Part shown: in pieces, positions 30,801-42,400 of the stretch
How positions within the stretch are numbered: the stretch's first letter is position 1
How the letters are laid out: each line of letters opens with the position of its first letter
NCBI GenBank assembly: GCA_017506865.1
Contig: JAFCMP010000075.1
Span: 1-64,000 of the forward strand
Direction: 5' to 3'
Length of the DNA: 64,000 nt
From: Tribonema minus
Lineage: Eukaryota > Sar > Xanthophyceae > Tribonematales > Tribonemataceae
Position numbers and translations under genes: made by a program
Notes under the pieces: generated by a model
What the model saw: only the letters and a program-made list of their open reading frames with translations
What the model was told of the DNA's origin: nothing
Databases searched by the model: none

Positions 30801-32127
30801 GTACTCATACATCGCGCTATCCATTTCTGCGCGTCCGCGGGCACTGCGCACCTCTGCATGTACACTTTTTCTGAGCTTTCTGTTATAATCAATCATTGTT
30901 GTCTTCTGTTGTAATCAATGATTGTTGTGCAGGTCTTGGCGATACATTTGATTTAGTGCCGATAGGGGGCTGGTATGGGCAGGGGCGCAAAGCAGGCTGG
31001 CTGTCCCCAATACTGCTGGCGTGCTGGGACCCTGACAGCGGGGAACTGCAGAGCGTGTGTCGCTGCATGAGCGGCTACACAGACGCATTTTACAAGGTGA
31101 GCGCCAACAAAATCTCACTGCCAATAACGTATATTATGCGGTAAGGTCATATGCAAAGGTAACTGCCAAGTGTGGTACTTCCCTGACGCCACAATTTGAC
31201 CATCTGGTGCTATAGCAGTGGCGCCACGCATTGGAGAGACGCACGTTGGCTCTTACGGAGGTGATTTCAGTCTGTTGTGTGACTGAAGAAGCAGTGCTTA
31301 CATGAGCGCACATCCTGATCCATTCACCTGCTGCTGAGCTTCTGCAGCTATTATTTGAGGGCCTCACTTAGTCTACTTGCTGCATAGCACTCCAACCATG
31401 TGGCGTCCAGAGTGATGAGTAGCATTAAGCCCAGCCTCTGCACTTGTGTCTGCCCTTGTGAAAACATGAACACTGCAAACAGCAGAACAAGCAGCCATTG
31501 TATATCTGTGTGTTCAGTCCAAGTATTGCAGAGCGTTTTCCCATTGCCTTCTTGCACCCTGCTTCCTGTCCTTGTCACTGTCGTGCCAGAGTCTGTACCA
31601 TCAATTGCAACAGCGGCTGTGTTTGCTGAAGCACTGGGTCGTTGCAGGTGTTGTGGAGGTGGAAGGCGTTGTGAGTCAGGTCTGGCCAACACCAGTGATC
31701 TAAAGGCTGATGCTGGCACCTGCCTCACCGTAAAGTGCTGCTCATGTCTGGCCCATGACTCATTTGACTGCTTTTCACTTGAATGCAGGAGATGACGGCT
31801 TTTTACTTGGAAGGCAACCGCACCTTGGAGCGCCCTCCCTCGTACGTCAGCACCGGTGAAAACTGTCCGGTGTGGTTTAACCCCTGTGAAGTTTGGGAAA
31901 TTAGAGGTGCAGACCTGACCCTTTCACCCGTTCATACAGCTGCTCTGGGCAAAGTGCCTGCTACGGTGGGCGGTTCCAAGGGCAATGGGGGGAAGGGCAG
32001 GGGTTGCGCACTGAGGTTCCCGCGCTATATACAGACGCGCCAGGACAAGGGCATTGAGGATGCCACTACGTCAAATGAGATAGCAGAAATGTTCTGCAAG
32101 CAAGCGGTCCGGCAGGGCACAAGCTGA
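24849..32127 (+). CDS. LIG1: ATP-dependent DNA ligase I
   Basis: Six exons with matching phases: 24849-25805, 26595-26783, 27859-28296, 29428-30250, 30933-31096, 31789-32127; 969 residues. It joins Okazaki fragments and repair nicks in the nucleus. N-terminus: a UBA-like helix segment (LAAMLEVPVERAQQLLEAAT), poly-Ala, then the PIP box QRKISMFF for PCNA binding. The DNA-binding domain starts near VPWAQYHPVNDACW and includes GSEGRK at the exon 2 end. The adenylation motif KYDGMRAQ (exon 3 end) holds the catalytic Lys in ERKYDG. Exon 4 has DAEITAVD, FDLLAYNG, EGVIAKRLG and WVKLKRDY; exon 6 has VWEIRGADLTLSP and LRFPRYI with RQDK. Two low-complexity insertions enlarge exon 4 (about 29635-29710 and 29880-30100). 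Start chosen at the ATG of MSEAAMDSP; another ATG lies at 24831. TGTAA at 32224 is a possible polyadenylation signal. Confidence 0.93.
26470..26509 (+). repeat. Interstitial TTAGGG tract in ligase intron 1
   Basis: About six TTAGGG-like units with two interruptions (GCTTAGG and TTACGG). The G-rich strand is on plus, opposite in orientation to the terminal array. Confidence 0.85.
30438..30499 (+). repeat. Interstitial telomere array, ten perfect TTAGGG units, in ligase intron 4
   Basis: A perfect 62-bp run of TAGGGT units lying inside the intron between 30250 and 30933, with no degeneracy. Orientation is inverse to the chromosome-end array. It is too short and too perfect to be an old fusion point; insertion during break repair or local templated synthesis is more likely. 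Confidence 0.95.
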
Positions 32128-33285
32128 TGCCATTGGTCGGCCTCGCTTTGGACTTGCATCAGAACAGTTGCATCCGTTGACCATGTGTGATGCAAGCCAC
32201 CGGCACTCATCTGTACAAATCAATGTAATCAGAACATGCACGCTACTTGCTGATCTCTCACAATGCTGTAGTCTTTCTCAAACTCTGCTGCATGCGCGTT
32301 ACGCTTGCAGTGCATTCTGCAACTTGTGAATCCTTAGGCTAGTAGAGGTTCTACACCTGGTGGTAGATCTCCTGTTGTGCCACTTGTCGATGCCTTGCTG
32401 AATGGCAGCCCAAAACTACCGCGCATGTCCATGTGTCGTATCAGTGTCTGCCGTAAACTACCTTGTATTGAAATACTATGTGAATTGTAGGAAGATTGAG
32501 CGCAATTCCTCATGCACCAATTATGCGTCAAACTCACATCATTAAAATAATGATTTCATCAAAGCTGCTTCTGTACCAAAAGTTTGAAGGTGTCACTATT
32601 GTCATGCACCCAGAATGGAGTTCAAGAGTGTTGCGCGCAATTTGACTGTATACACGTAAGTGCATTTGCCATCCCCAAGCCTCGGCTCCACAAGTGTCAG
32701 TGATGACATGAGCGCAGTTGCAATGGTGGCAACACCAATCAGTTGCAGTGCCTGCGAGTGACCAAGGCAAAACAGCAGACATGCATGGGGAAAACACGTG
32801 GGAGAGGGAGACGATGTATCCAGCCTTCGTTAGGAGTAGGTCTAGGGTTAGGGGTAAAGGTCGTGTTCAGACCTCAGGGATGACAAGGCAAGCAAAAGAT
32901 TGTCATCTATTATTTGTAGAGATGGAAACTCTGAGTCCTTTCATCGAGAATTGCATCAAGTAGCTATGTACATGTAGAAGCAGCACTGCAGTCGAGCGTT
33001 GCATCCAAGTACCTACATATAGACGCGGCACAGCAGGCATTCATGTCTCGATGAGAATGTTTGGAAAGTGACAAGCCGCCCTCTCGCATCACTTCAGCGC
33101 CAGAAGGGCTTGTCAACATCGGCATCAAAATCAGTCTTCCCTTGTAACCGCCGCTTTCCAACTGCACACAAAAACCACCAGAAAACACAGCGTCCACGGC
33201 AGCTATAGCGCACCTTGGCACTCGCTCCTTTAAGCGGAAGTTCCAACAGCATACATCATCTGCGCCTCTGCAGGAGTGCCAGATC
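32128..33285. other. Spacer between ligase and F-box gene
   Basis: No gene recognised. It holds a TGTAA at 32224-32228, a degenerate TTAGGG patch near 32842-32857, and presumably the F-box gene promoter. The last 100 bp contain TCTGCGCCTCTGCAGG just before the ATG, which could be a splice acceptor of an untranslated first exon. Confidence 0.5.
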
Positions 33286-34503
33286 ATGGCTGCTGCAGCA
33301 CCACGGCTCTCATTGAGCTGGCGCCCTCACATCAACGGCCATATTGATGGCAGCATCATCGAAGATGTAGTCACGCCCAGCAACAAGACCACGGTGGCCT
33401 GGGGCAGCCCAGGGCTGGTGGCACCATTTGGAGGATTTGGGCGGCAGCACCATGCTAGACACATCCCTCCCCGCTCATCAGGCAATGCCGATGCCACCTC
33501 CTGCAAGGATGAGTGGGTGTGTGCTCTGGAGCAGTGGCGACGGGCAGGCACGGTCAAGGAAGCTGTGGCAAGCCTCAACCGACTAGAAGCAGCGCCTATC
33601 GATGCAGAGGCCCACGTTGCTGCTGTGCACAACGCCCAATTTCAGCAAGCAGTCAACTTCAAGCGCATGGAGGCACCCTCGCTGTTCGTCTACAAGGTCG
33701 AGGAGGCAGTTGCAGTCATCACCTCCCATCTGTTGCGCAGCAGTGAGCCAGCCGCCAGCTTGCCGCCTGGCCTATTCTTGGATATTGCGCAGTTCCTGAC
33801 GCTAGAGGAGCGGGGCAAAGCCGTGTGCTGCGTCTCCCGCAAGTGGCGCCAGCTCGGCGAGCACAACCACCTGTGGCGGGAGCCCTACCTGACCCGATTC
33901 AAATTCCACTCTCCACAGGAAGACTTGGCGACGCACACTGAGGCGCAGGAACTCGCGCAACCTGGACCCAAGGTCAAGGATCTGTTTGCGCGCCGCCTCG
34001 TTCGCCCGCAGGTGGGGGACAGGGTGGAGGTGGCCTGGCGCGGCAAGTTCCGCCTAGAGTCCCTGGAGATCTACAACGGCCTCGCCTGGTGGCTGGCGGA
34101 GATCGTGGAGTGCGACGCCGACGGGCAGCGCTACAAGGTGCACTACCCCGGCTGGGAGGCGCGCTGGGACGAGTTCGTGCCCCGCGAGCGCCTGCGCTGG
34201 GGCAACGACAGGCGCGCCGCGCAGCTGCGCGACGAGCGCATCGCCGTAGGCGACATGGTGGAGATCTGGTGCGGGGGCACCAACGTGCCGGGGGCGTGGC
34301 TCGAGGGGCGCGTCAGCAGCATCAGGGGCGAACGCGTGTTCCTCGGAGACGTTGTCGCGGAGGGCTTTTTTTCTGTTACGGAGGAGCGGTGCAGGCTGGT
34401 GTCGAAGGGCGCGTCGGCGCCGCCGCAGAGCGAGGGCCGCAGCGACACGGCGCGCGCGCTGTGCAACATCGCTCGCCAGTCCTGCGGCTGCAGCGTCATG
34501 TGA
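33286..34503 (+). CDS. F-box protein with Tudor/chromo-like barrels
   Basis: An intronless 405-residue protein from an ATG in good context. Residues around 160-205 form an F-box: LPPGLFLDIAQFLTLEERGK followed by AVCCVSRKWRQLGEHNHLW, the SKP1-binding fold. After that come two small beta-barrel modules. The first, VGDRVEVAWRGKF with WWLAEIVECDADGQRYKVHY and WDEFVP, resembles Tudor-knot/MBT-type readers. The second, VGDMVEIWCGGTNVPGAWLE with GRVSSI, resembles Agenet/Tudor. The F-box would hook it to SKP1 (encoded at 57.6 kb) and the barrels could recognise methylated targets; that role is inference. It ends CSVM with several Cys near the C-terminus. Its GC content is higher than the spacers. Possible TGTAA at about 34848. 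Confidence 0.8.
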   Translation: MAAAAPRLSLSWRPHINGHIDGSIIEDVVTPSNKTTVAWGSPGLVAPFGGFGRQHHARHIPPRSSGNADATSCKDEWVCALEQWRRAGTVKEAVASLNRLEAAPIDAEAHVAAVHNAQFQQAVNFKRMEAPSLFVYKVEEAVAVITSHLLRSSEPAASLPPGLFLDIAQFLTLEERGKAVCCVSRKWRQLGEHNHLWREPYLTRFKFHSPQEDLATHTEAQELAQPGPKVKDLFARRLVRPQVGDRVEVAWRGKFRLESLEIYNGLAWWLAEIVECDADGQRYKVHYPGWEARWDEFVPRERLRWGNDRRAAQLRDERIAVGDMVEIWCGGTNVPGAWLEGRVSSIRGERVFLGDVVAEGFFSVTEERCRLVSKGASAPPQSEGRSDTARALCNIARQSCGCSVM

Positions 34504-36019
34504 CAGCATGGCGGTAGCTGCAGGTGGGCGGGCGTCATGTTCTATCGCAACAGGCGGCGCCGGCAAGGACGGGGGGGGGGGGGGGGGGGGAGATGCTGCG
34601 TCGAAGTGGCGTGCAGCGGCGGCGGCAGCACCAGTGTGCTGGAGGCAGGCCGCCCCTTGCTACACACATATGGTGAGGCGTCCGAGATTATCGCAGATGA
34701 GGTGCGGGAGCAGCTTTGTGTATTGTCACCAGCGTGCGACCAGCACTGCCGCGCTTTAGCAAGCAGCATGTTTGAGTGTGGACCTGTGTGTGTGTGTGTG
34801 TCATTCAAAAGTGGTACTTGCTCCGACGAGCCTGTTCTGGTGTGACTGTAATGGCTGAGACGGGTAAAATAGAGATGACAGTGATCCATGTAGAGCAGAC
34901 CCCAAGTAAGTGCGTGTCACATATGTTGAACATGGCACCTGTTGCTGCAGTGTGTTGGAAGCGCTTTATCTGGTGACACATGTGGCCCCATAGTGGTGGG
35001 CTCCTGACTCTTTTCGCCAGACATTCCAAGACCCTATTCAAACCAGGCTTGAGTGTGCCGCCGTTGAACAAAAGCAAATGATTGTGTCCACCTGCTCTCT
35101 CTGCGTGAGTCTGTCTGCATGTTTTTCGGCCAAGCAGACAACGCCGCCTTCTGTTGCAGAGCTCTTGTGCTGTGCCGAGCGACTGATAGAAGTATGCGTA
35201 GACTTTCCTCGTTGAACATGGGTGCACAATGATGCCTTGTTGCCTGTGAACACTGAGTGCATGTGTCTGCATCAGTAGAGCCTATTAACAATGCTCAAAT
35301 CCGGCAGGCTGTGATGTGCAGTAGTTGCAGCATAAACACGCCTTCGGTATAGCATTTAGACCTGCCAGTACGCATGCATGCATGCACATTACGTTCACGT
35401 TTTACGGCAATGGCACAAAACGCATTTTGAAGAGGCAAGTCAGACATCGAGCCTACATTGCATGCATTTGTGACAGCGCACTCCAGTGCTCGCACACAAG
35501 CTGAAAACCTACGCAAAAATGCGGTGGAGGAAGCTCGCTGCGCTGCTCTGATGGATGCTATGATGAAAAGTGCAAGTTTCATTGACGGAATTTCACTCTC
35601 AAATTCACATACTTCGAAGTATGAGAAGGTGTAGGCGCTGACGCGGTCTCTTGCTATTTTTAAAAGCGACCTCCGTGAGGGACCTCTATGCACACATGCT
35701 TTGAAGCATAACTGCATGCTATTGCCGCAGTGGCATAGCTGGATGCTATCCGCGCAAGTGCAGACATGTATTGCCTACAAGCAATGCACGGACAGGACCT
35801 GTTTGACTTGATCAGATGGTGGCAAAACAGCACTTTACCGTCAGTTGACAAAAGCAAACATGCTGCACACGTAGCTACACTACAATACAACAAAACTCAA
35901 GCGGGTGCGCTGGGTGCGCCACACACACACACAACAGCAGCAGCCGCAAATGAGGCCATTATGTCCAGAGCATGTCGCTCAGGCTATCTGGAGTGTCAAA
36001 GTTGAATATTCACTCACAG
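34504..36019. other. Spacer with 20-base G homopolymer
   Basis: No gene recognised between the F-box and Sfi1-like genes. 34571-34590 is a run of 20 G, 34783-34800 a short GT repeat, 35374-35386 an ATGC repeat and 35920-35932 a CA repeat. Confidence 0.55.
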
Positions 36020-37409
36020 TCAAAGCGTTGCTGCCTGCTGCAGTCGCGCCACGATGCGGCCCTGCAGCGACGCGATAGTGGCATCGAAACCCTGCAGCTG
36101 CTGCTGCGCTTCACTGCCGCTGCAACTCGCATCACACATACTCGCCGCCTCACCTTGCGTGCTCACGCTCGGACACTGGCGATCGCTGCGGACGGCAGCA
36201 GCAGCAGCAGCAGCAGCGCTCTGCATCGTCGCCTGCAGCTGCTCCACCCGCGCCGCCTTCTCTCTAAGCATGGCGTCCGCCTCCCGCGCGCGCGCCGCGG
36301 CACGGCCGACGCTCTCCGTCAGTACCTGCTGAGCACTGATGAGCCCCCTCAGCTGCTGCGCACGCCGCGCCCGCTCCTCCACAGCTGCCTCGCGCTGCTC
36401 CTCCAGCTCCGCGGACAGCGCCTGCAGCGCGGCCTCCGCTTCCGCGCGCCGTGCCCGAAGCGCCCCGACGTCCGACCTCTGCGCAGCCGCTGAGTGCTGC
36501 CACTCACGCGCCGCGCGCACCTCCGCCGCCAGCGCGCTGCTGTGCTGCGCCTTGGCTTCGCACAGCGCCGCGCGGGCGGCGGCACAGGATGCGTCCGCGG
36601 CGGCGGCGGCGGCCGCGTGCTGCCGCAGCTCAGCCGCGGCGGCGTCGGTGCGCTGCTTCCGCGCCGCTGCTCGCGCGCGCTTCTGGCGGGAGCCTGCCTC
36701 CGCCGCCGCGGCAGCACTAGCGCGGATGCACTGCAGTTCCTGCAGCTCTGCCGCAAGCTCTCGGGCCGCGCTGTCGTGGCGCTGCCGCTGCTGCACTGCG
36801 CCGGCGGTCCGTGCCTGCAGGGTGCGCAGCTGCTCACGCTTCGTTGCGACGTCGGCTTGCCGCTGCTGTATCACGGCGTGCGCATGGCGCAGGCCCTCCC
36901 TGCACCCTGCCAGCCGTGACGCCAGCTCTGCCAGCGCATTGTCGTCTGCCTCCTGCGGCGCGCTCACGAGCTGCGCTGCTGCAGCGTCCGCCTCTACCGC
37001 AGTTGCAGCTCGCCTGGCCGCCAGTGACCACGCCTGAAGCCAGCAGGTGTATGCTCTGTGCATGCGCCGCAGCTGCGCCTTCCGCTGCACCAAGCTCGTC
37101 AGCCGTGCTGCGTGCCTCCGAGCTTTGGCAACAGAGCGCCACTGTCCTATTGCGTTGATGCACGACCTCCTTTGCGCGGCTGCAGCCAGAGATCTAGACC
37201 GCATCCCTCCTTGAGCCGCACAAGCATGCCGCCGCAGCAGCGCAATGCTGCGACGCAGCCACTGTGTGTCGCAGTGCACGACGGCCACGCGCAGCGCCGT
37301 GCGGCTGCGGCGCGCAGCAGCATGGGACTGCTTCCACAGACAGAACCAGCGCCACAGGTCGTGCGCAGGCGCTTGCCAGTGTGTTGCTGGGGCTGCTGCT
37401 GCTGCTGGG

Positions 37410-37449
<40 letters not shown>

Positions 37450-38845
37450 GGGCATTGCCCTCTGCCGCTCCGTTCGCTAGGGCTAGCTGCGACGCCGCTC
37501 GCGCCTCTATCCACACCCCTCTCTGCACCACCCGGGCAGGCCGTACTCCCGCCACCATGTTTGGTCCGGCAGCGTGCTGCTGCTGTGAATGAGTTTGCCG
37601 ATGCAGTGGCGGCAGCGGCCGCCGCCGCGCTGCCTCCCTGCAGTACCCCGCCCACGCCGTCCACACCGCCAGCATGCGGCGCTCCAGCGACCGGCAGCGG
37701 ATGGCGCGCACGCGCTCCGCATCACCCTCTTTCTGCCACTCTGCGCCCCTGTGCCAGGCCGCAAAAGCCCCTGCCAGGCATGCTCGCTCCTCCACCCTCA
37801 GCTGGCGACCGTGCTGGCACAGTGTACGCCATGCGCGCAGCACGCGGCGCTGCGTGCGCCGCAGTGCCAGCGCGCAAGCGAGCATGCGCCGCTGCCGCCA
37901 CTGCCTGTAGCGCTTCCAGCGTGCCATGGCGGCGGTCTGCAACCGCCGCTGCGCCGCTGCACGGAACCGGTCCTCCATGGCTGCAAACAGCTGCCAGCGC
38001 AGGAAGGCGGAGGCGGCCAGTGCTTGCGCACGCTGTATAGCTGCGCGCCGCGCAAAGGCGCCCTGCTTCACTCGCCGGCGCCACGTGGCGAAGCTCGTGC
38101 GCATTAGTGTCAGAGCTTGTCTGGCGGTGCGTTGAGCCTCAAACGAGCGCAACGCGCGGGCGCGGCGGGTGGCGGTGCGCAGCAGGAGCAGGGCGCGTGT
38201 GTGCTGATAGCGCCGCACGAAACGGGCGCATTGCTGTGCAGCTTGTTCTTCGATGGCATCCCGTCTGAGCTGCTGCGCCACCTGTGCGGCCTGCGACTTC
38301 ATGGCCGCCAGGAGATCGACGTCAGTGCGCAATGCTGTCTCCGCATCATGGCCTGCTTGAGTTGACGCCTGCAGCTCCGCCTCCAAGGTTTGCTTGCTGA
38401 CGTCTAGCTGTTGCAGGGCTGTCGTCTCGCTTGCGACCTGCTGAGCAAGACCCTCAAGCGTGTCCTGGCATCGCTTGACCTGCGTCAGTGCTCCCCTGAA
38501 AGTGCGCCGCCTTGACCGCAGCTCCCCAAGCTCCTGCGCCTGATGTGTAAAAGCCGCTTTTGAACTCTCCATACTTTCATCATTTCGCTGCTTGCAAGCG
38601 AGCAGTGCGCTCAACAAAGCCGCACCCAGCTCGCACAGTGCTACGTGGTCGGCATACCGCTGCCTGCACTCATTTTCTACGAAAGCAGCCTGCTTCTTGA
38701 GCGTGTGCCAGTCGAATGCAAGAGGCGCTTTGCTAAATGGTGGTGGCTTCGGGATGGCAACATTCGCCAGGTCGCGTGTTTGTCGAGGTTGCTCTGCCAT
38801 GCTCGAGTGAGACCTGTGGGTGCTGCCATCAGCTGCGTAATTCAT
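36020..38845 (-). CDS. Sfi1-like repeat and coiled-coil protein
   Basis: A single open frame of 941 residues starting MNYAADGSTHRSH; a second Met (MAEQPRQ) lies 15 residues in. An N-terminal coiled coil of about 200 residues is followed by about ten Trp-containing helical repeats of the type LMRTSFATWRRRVKQGAF, AMARWKRYRQWRQRRML, RRVLRAWRTL and MLAVWTAWAGYCR. This AxxxxW spacing of about 30 residues resembles centrin-binding Sfi1 repeats. A poly-Ala/poly-Pro stretch (about 37390-37490 on plus) separates them from a further repeat region and a long C-terminal coiled coil rich in Ala, Glu and Arg. A role at basal bodies or centrioles would fit the family but is inferred. No sign of introns. Confidence 0.65.
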
Positions 38846-39420
38846 TTAATGGGCTTCCTGAACACCCCTGCAACATCTCCTACCGAGAGCAACAGGTCTC
38901 GTTGATTCAGTCAAGGTACTTCAACAACTGGCATTTTTGGGTTGAAGTTCACAAAAAGGCTGTTCGTCGTTTACACACATGTGTGTGCTTTTGTATAAAT
39001 ATGCATGTACCTTTTGTCACAATTCAAGGCAAACACCACCCACATGGCGCCAATGCATAGCAAAAATCTCTTGTTTGCAGTCTCATCACAAGCGCACACT
39101 CTGAGCCTTGATGCAGGTGGCATGACATTGGTCACACGGCATGGGGTCGTTTGCAAAAGAAAAAGCACCCGCAGTGACACATCGCACAAAATGATGAACG
39201 GCAGCGTGTGTTGCCAATGTACATTCTGAGAGCACATCATTTTGAGGGGCAGCGGAGGAAGCGCTGCCACAACCTTGCAGTGCAGGTGTGCACCACTGCT
39301 ACCTCTCAACAAAACTCCCCTGTAATGCAGTACCAAGTGGTTTGCTCCGTGCGCTTGGCACGATGGGAGCTGCAGCACATTGCAGAGAGCGCCCAGTGTC
39401 GCATGTCAGAAGTTGCTAGC
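38846..39420. other. Spacer between Sfi1-like and DUF155 genes
   Basis: It lies between the start of the Sfi1-like gene and the stop of the DUF155 gene, both on minus. A TTACA (minus-strand TGTAA) near 38971 could be the polyadenylation signal of the DUF155 gene. Nothing else seen. Confidence 0.45.
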
Positions 39421-42400
39421 CTAGAGGTTCGTGCAGCCGACCAGGTGCATGATGTCCCTAACGCCTACGTTCCACACCAGCTCCACGACAACCTCCAGCA
39501 AGATGAGGTAGATGATGATCCTGCAACACAAAACCGCAAAACGCATCGTCAATGATAGTGTCGGCCACGTGATGACTTTGGGACGATCGCATTTTGCAAG
39601 GCTGATCATGACATGACACAGAGTGCATGTAGAGTGCATGTCCAGCTGCTTCGTCCTGCAGGATAATGCAAAACATGGCAACCAGTGGGCAATTGCACAG
39701 TTGCAAACCCTGTACTGCTGGCTGTTCAGGGCAGACTTGTGACAAGACTATGTTGCAGTTATTAAGTACTTTCATGCTTTGTTGGTAGTCCGCTGACTCT
39801 CTTTCTGGACCTCGCATGCTGTGGAATGGCAGTTGGTTGCAAGCAACTGACTCCAACCGACCGAGTTGGCAAATACCTACATCGTGGTAATGCAGAGCAA
39901 GACAAGGCACTGCTACACAGAATGACCATGCTTGGCTGATCAGCATCTGACAGCCCAAAGGTACTGTAGCCATGCGTCAATGCATCACGCATAGCGCCCT
40001 AACTAACATCTTCACGAGGCACTGTTGTTGAGCTTACTACAGCACGTGAGGATGATCAAGTCGCAAGTTGATGCCATCTGTTCGCATGTGTATCTTCGAC
40101 TTCTACAGCGCGGCTTGAAGAACAAGTCGATGAACTCATGTCACAAATGGCAGGGCTGGCACAGAATTACAAATCCGTCGCATATAACTAGCTCATGGCA
40201 TACGCCTGAACCCTGAGCGCAAATAAGCAAGCAGGCGTATGTATGTGCAAGTTCCACTCACATCTGTTGATGTAGGTTTGCACCCATGTCAGAAGGTGTC
40301 ATAGCCCCATGTCACCGCACATGCAGTCGCAGCAAAAGAGCAGCAACATGCGGACAGCAGGCAAGCAAGCAGGCAAGTGAGCCGGTGATTGAGCAATACA
40401 ACAATGACATGTTGAAGGAGCAGTTCAGATCATCATGCCAGGCACCACTGCCGAACAAAAAGTGCTTGTGTTCTCAGAAAATTACTTGCATGTAGCAGAA
40501 GATGGCTGTGCTGCCAGTAGATGGAAAGCTTTCACAGCCCAATGCCACACAGTGACTACAGCCTCGCCGTGTAACCCTAACCCTAGCCTCGCTGTACTCG
40601 CCAGTAGTCACCAGCTTGCAGAGCACGACAAGATCTGTATCATTATTGAAACTCAAATCCCATCTCATCATAGCGGCAATATGCAGACCGTTACATCAAG
40701 CCCAGTTGCGACTGGTACACATTTGAATGTGGCCAATTGCACGGGGTAAACATGAGGAGCATTGCAGGATATAAATGAAGGCCAAGTGTGGCGACGCAAT
40801 GCTGATGCTAGTAGCGTAATTGATCTTCATGGCGGTTTTGCAGTTACCTCGAGGCGGATGGCGTGCGTGTTGGTGACCTGGTTGTGCAGCACATCCAGCA
40901 GCTCGCGGAGTACGTCAAGGCGCTTGTTGATCACCACCAGCCTCAAAGGCATGTCCAGGTATGTACATAACCGCTGGTACTCCGGCTCCCATGTCTGCGT
41001 TTCCCAGAAGAATTCTAAGGGGGGGAGAGGATGTGGGGGAGGCACGACAATGAAGCAGCGTGGTGTCAACAGATGGTGAGGCGCCTGTTTCACATGCAGC
41101 CCGCAGATGCATCACCGATTGACAACATATGAGGAGGAGATGCTAACGCAACTCCAGCGGCCGGTGGCTTTCTCAGGCAAGCTTCATGTAGAAAAGTGTC
41201 GAACTGCAAACACTAAAAGTGTTGTGCCACAAGCTGTGGCGCGTCACTGGGCCCCCAAAGCTCTGAGCAGTTGGCCAAAAACACACTCTTTGCACAGTGG
41301 CGCCTAGCTGGGGCATATTGTGGACAAGCTCACAGGCCTTGATGCGCTGCAAGAGCCAATTCGTGGGAGCGGTGCCAAGTGCCTTTACAGTGCCTTTAAA
41401 TGCCACCTACATACATACATACTATGCGTACCTGGCTTGTCCAGCACATCACTATGCAGGTTGACCTCATTTCGCTCCACCAGCACCTGCAGTAAACATC
41501 AGCCAGCGCATGACATACACATCACGCGTTGCCACAATGCGCATTCAAGTGCGCAGGGTAGGTACAAGTGATCATGACACATCCTTGTGCCAGTGAGGTG
41601 TGTACTCGCATTGCTACAGAAGTGCACATGCAGATGGCGCAGACGATTCATGCGAGTGAACACTGCAGTGTCCTAGTACCATGCATATGCCCGTAGGCTT
41701 CACAGCACAGGGGTCACGGTACCATGACGTCTAACTCTACTGGAAGTATAAGCAGTGGTCTCAGCTGATGGATGCAAACGGTCATATGAGTCACTCAAAG
41801 GGTAACGGTATGTAGGCCATTCACAATACACTGCTCCTTGACATCACAATTGAGCAAGACGCAACACCCATGTGTTGTACACACGCGTCTCGTTCACATC
41901 CAATACTACAGCTATTGCAGTGATATACCTGAGTTGAGGGATGAACCAATACGATGAAAGCATCTGAGATGGCACTTACCCGTCCAATGAGCTTGTTCAT
42001 CTGCATCTGTGTCAGCTGGATTTTGCCAGTCAGTTTCAGCTCCTCAGGGTACACGCGCGTCTGCTCAATGATGCTGTGGGGACGCACATCATGCGGACAT
42101 GGCATCACACAAACATGTGTAATCAGCAAAAGTGAGTTAAGCAGATTGGGCATGGCTGGTCTCAATTGCCAAATATTTGGCACGTACAACAGACATACTG
42201 GAAGCAATTATGTCTACAGCTGCTCCAGATCATCAACACGCTTCTTAGTTTAAGCTTGAGCATCTCATCATAGGGTTGGTGTTAGGGTTTGCTGCAAGTG
42301 CGCCACTTTTTGGGGCCTTGTGTGTGAATTGTCAACACTGCAAATGACAATGCAATGTCACCAAGCTCATTACATGTACACAATGACAACCATGATATAC

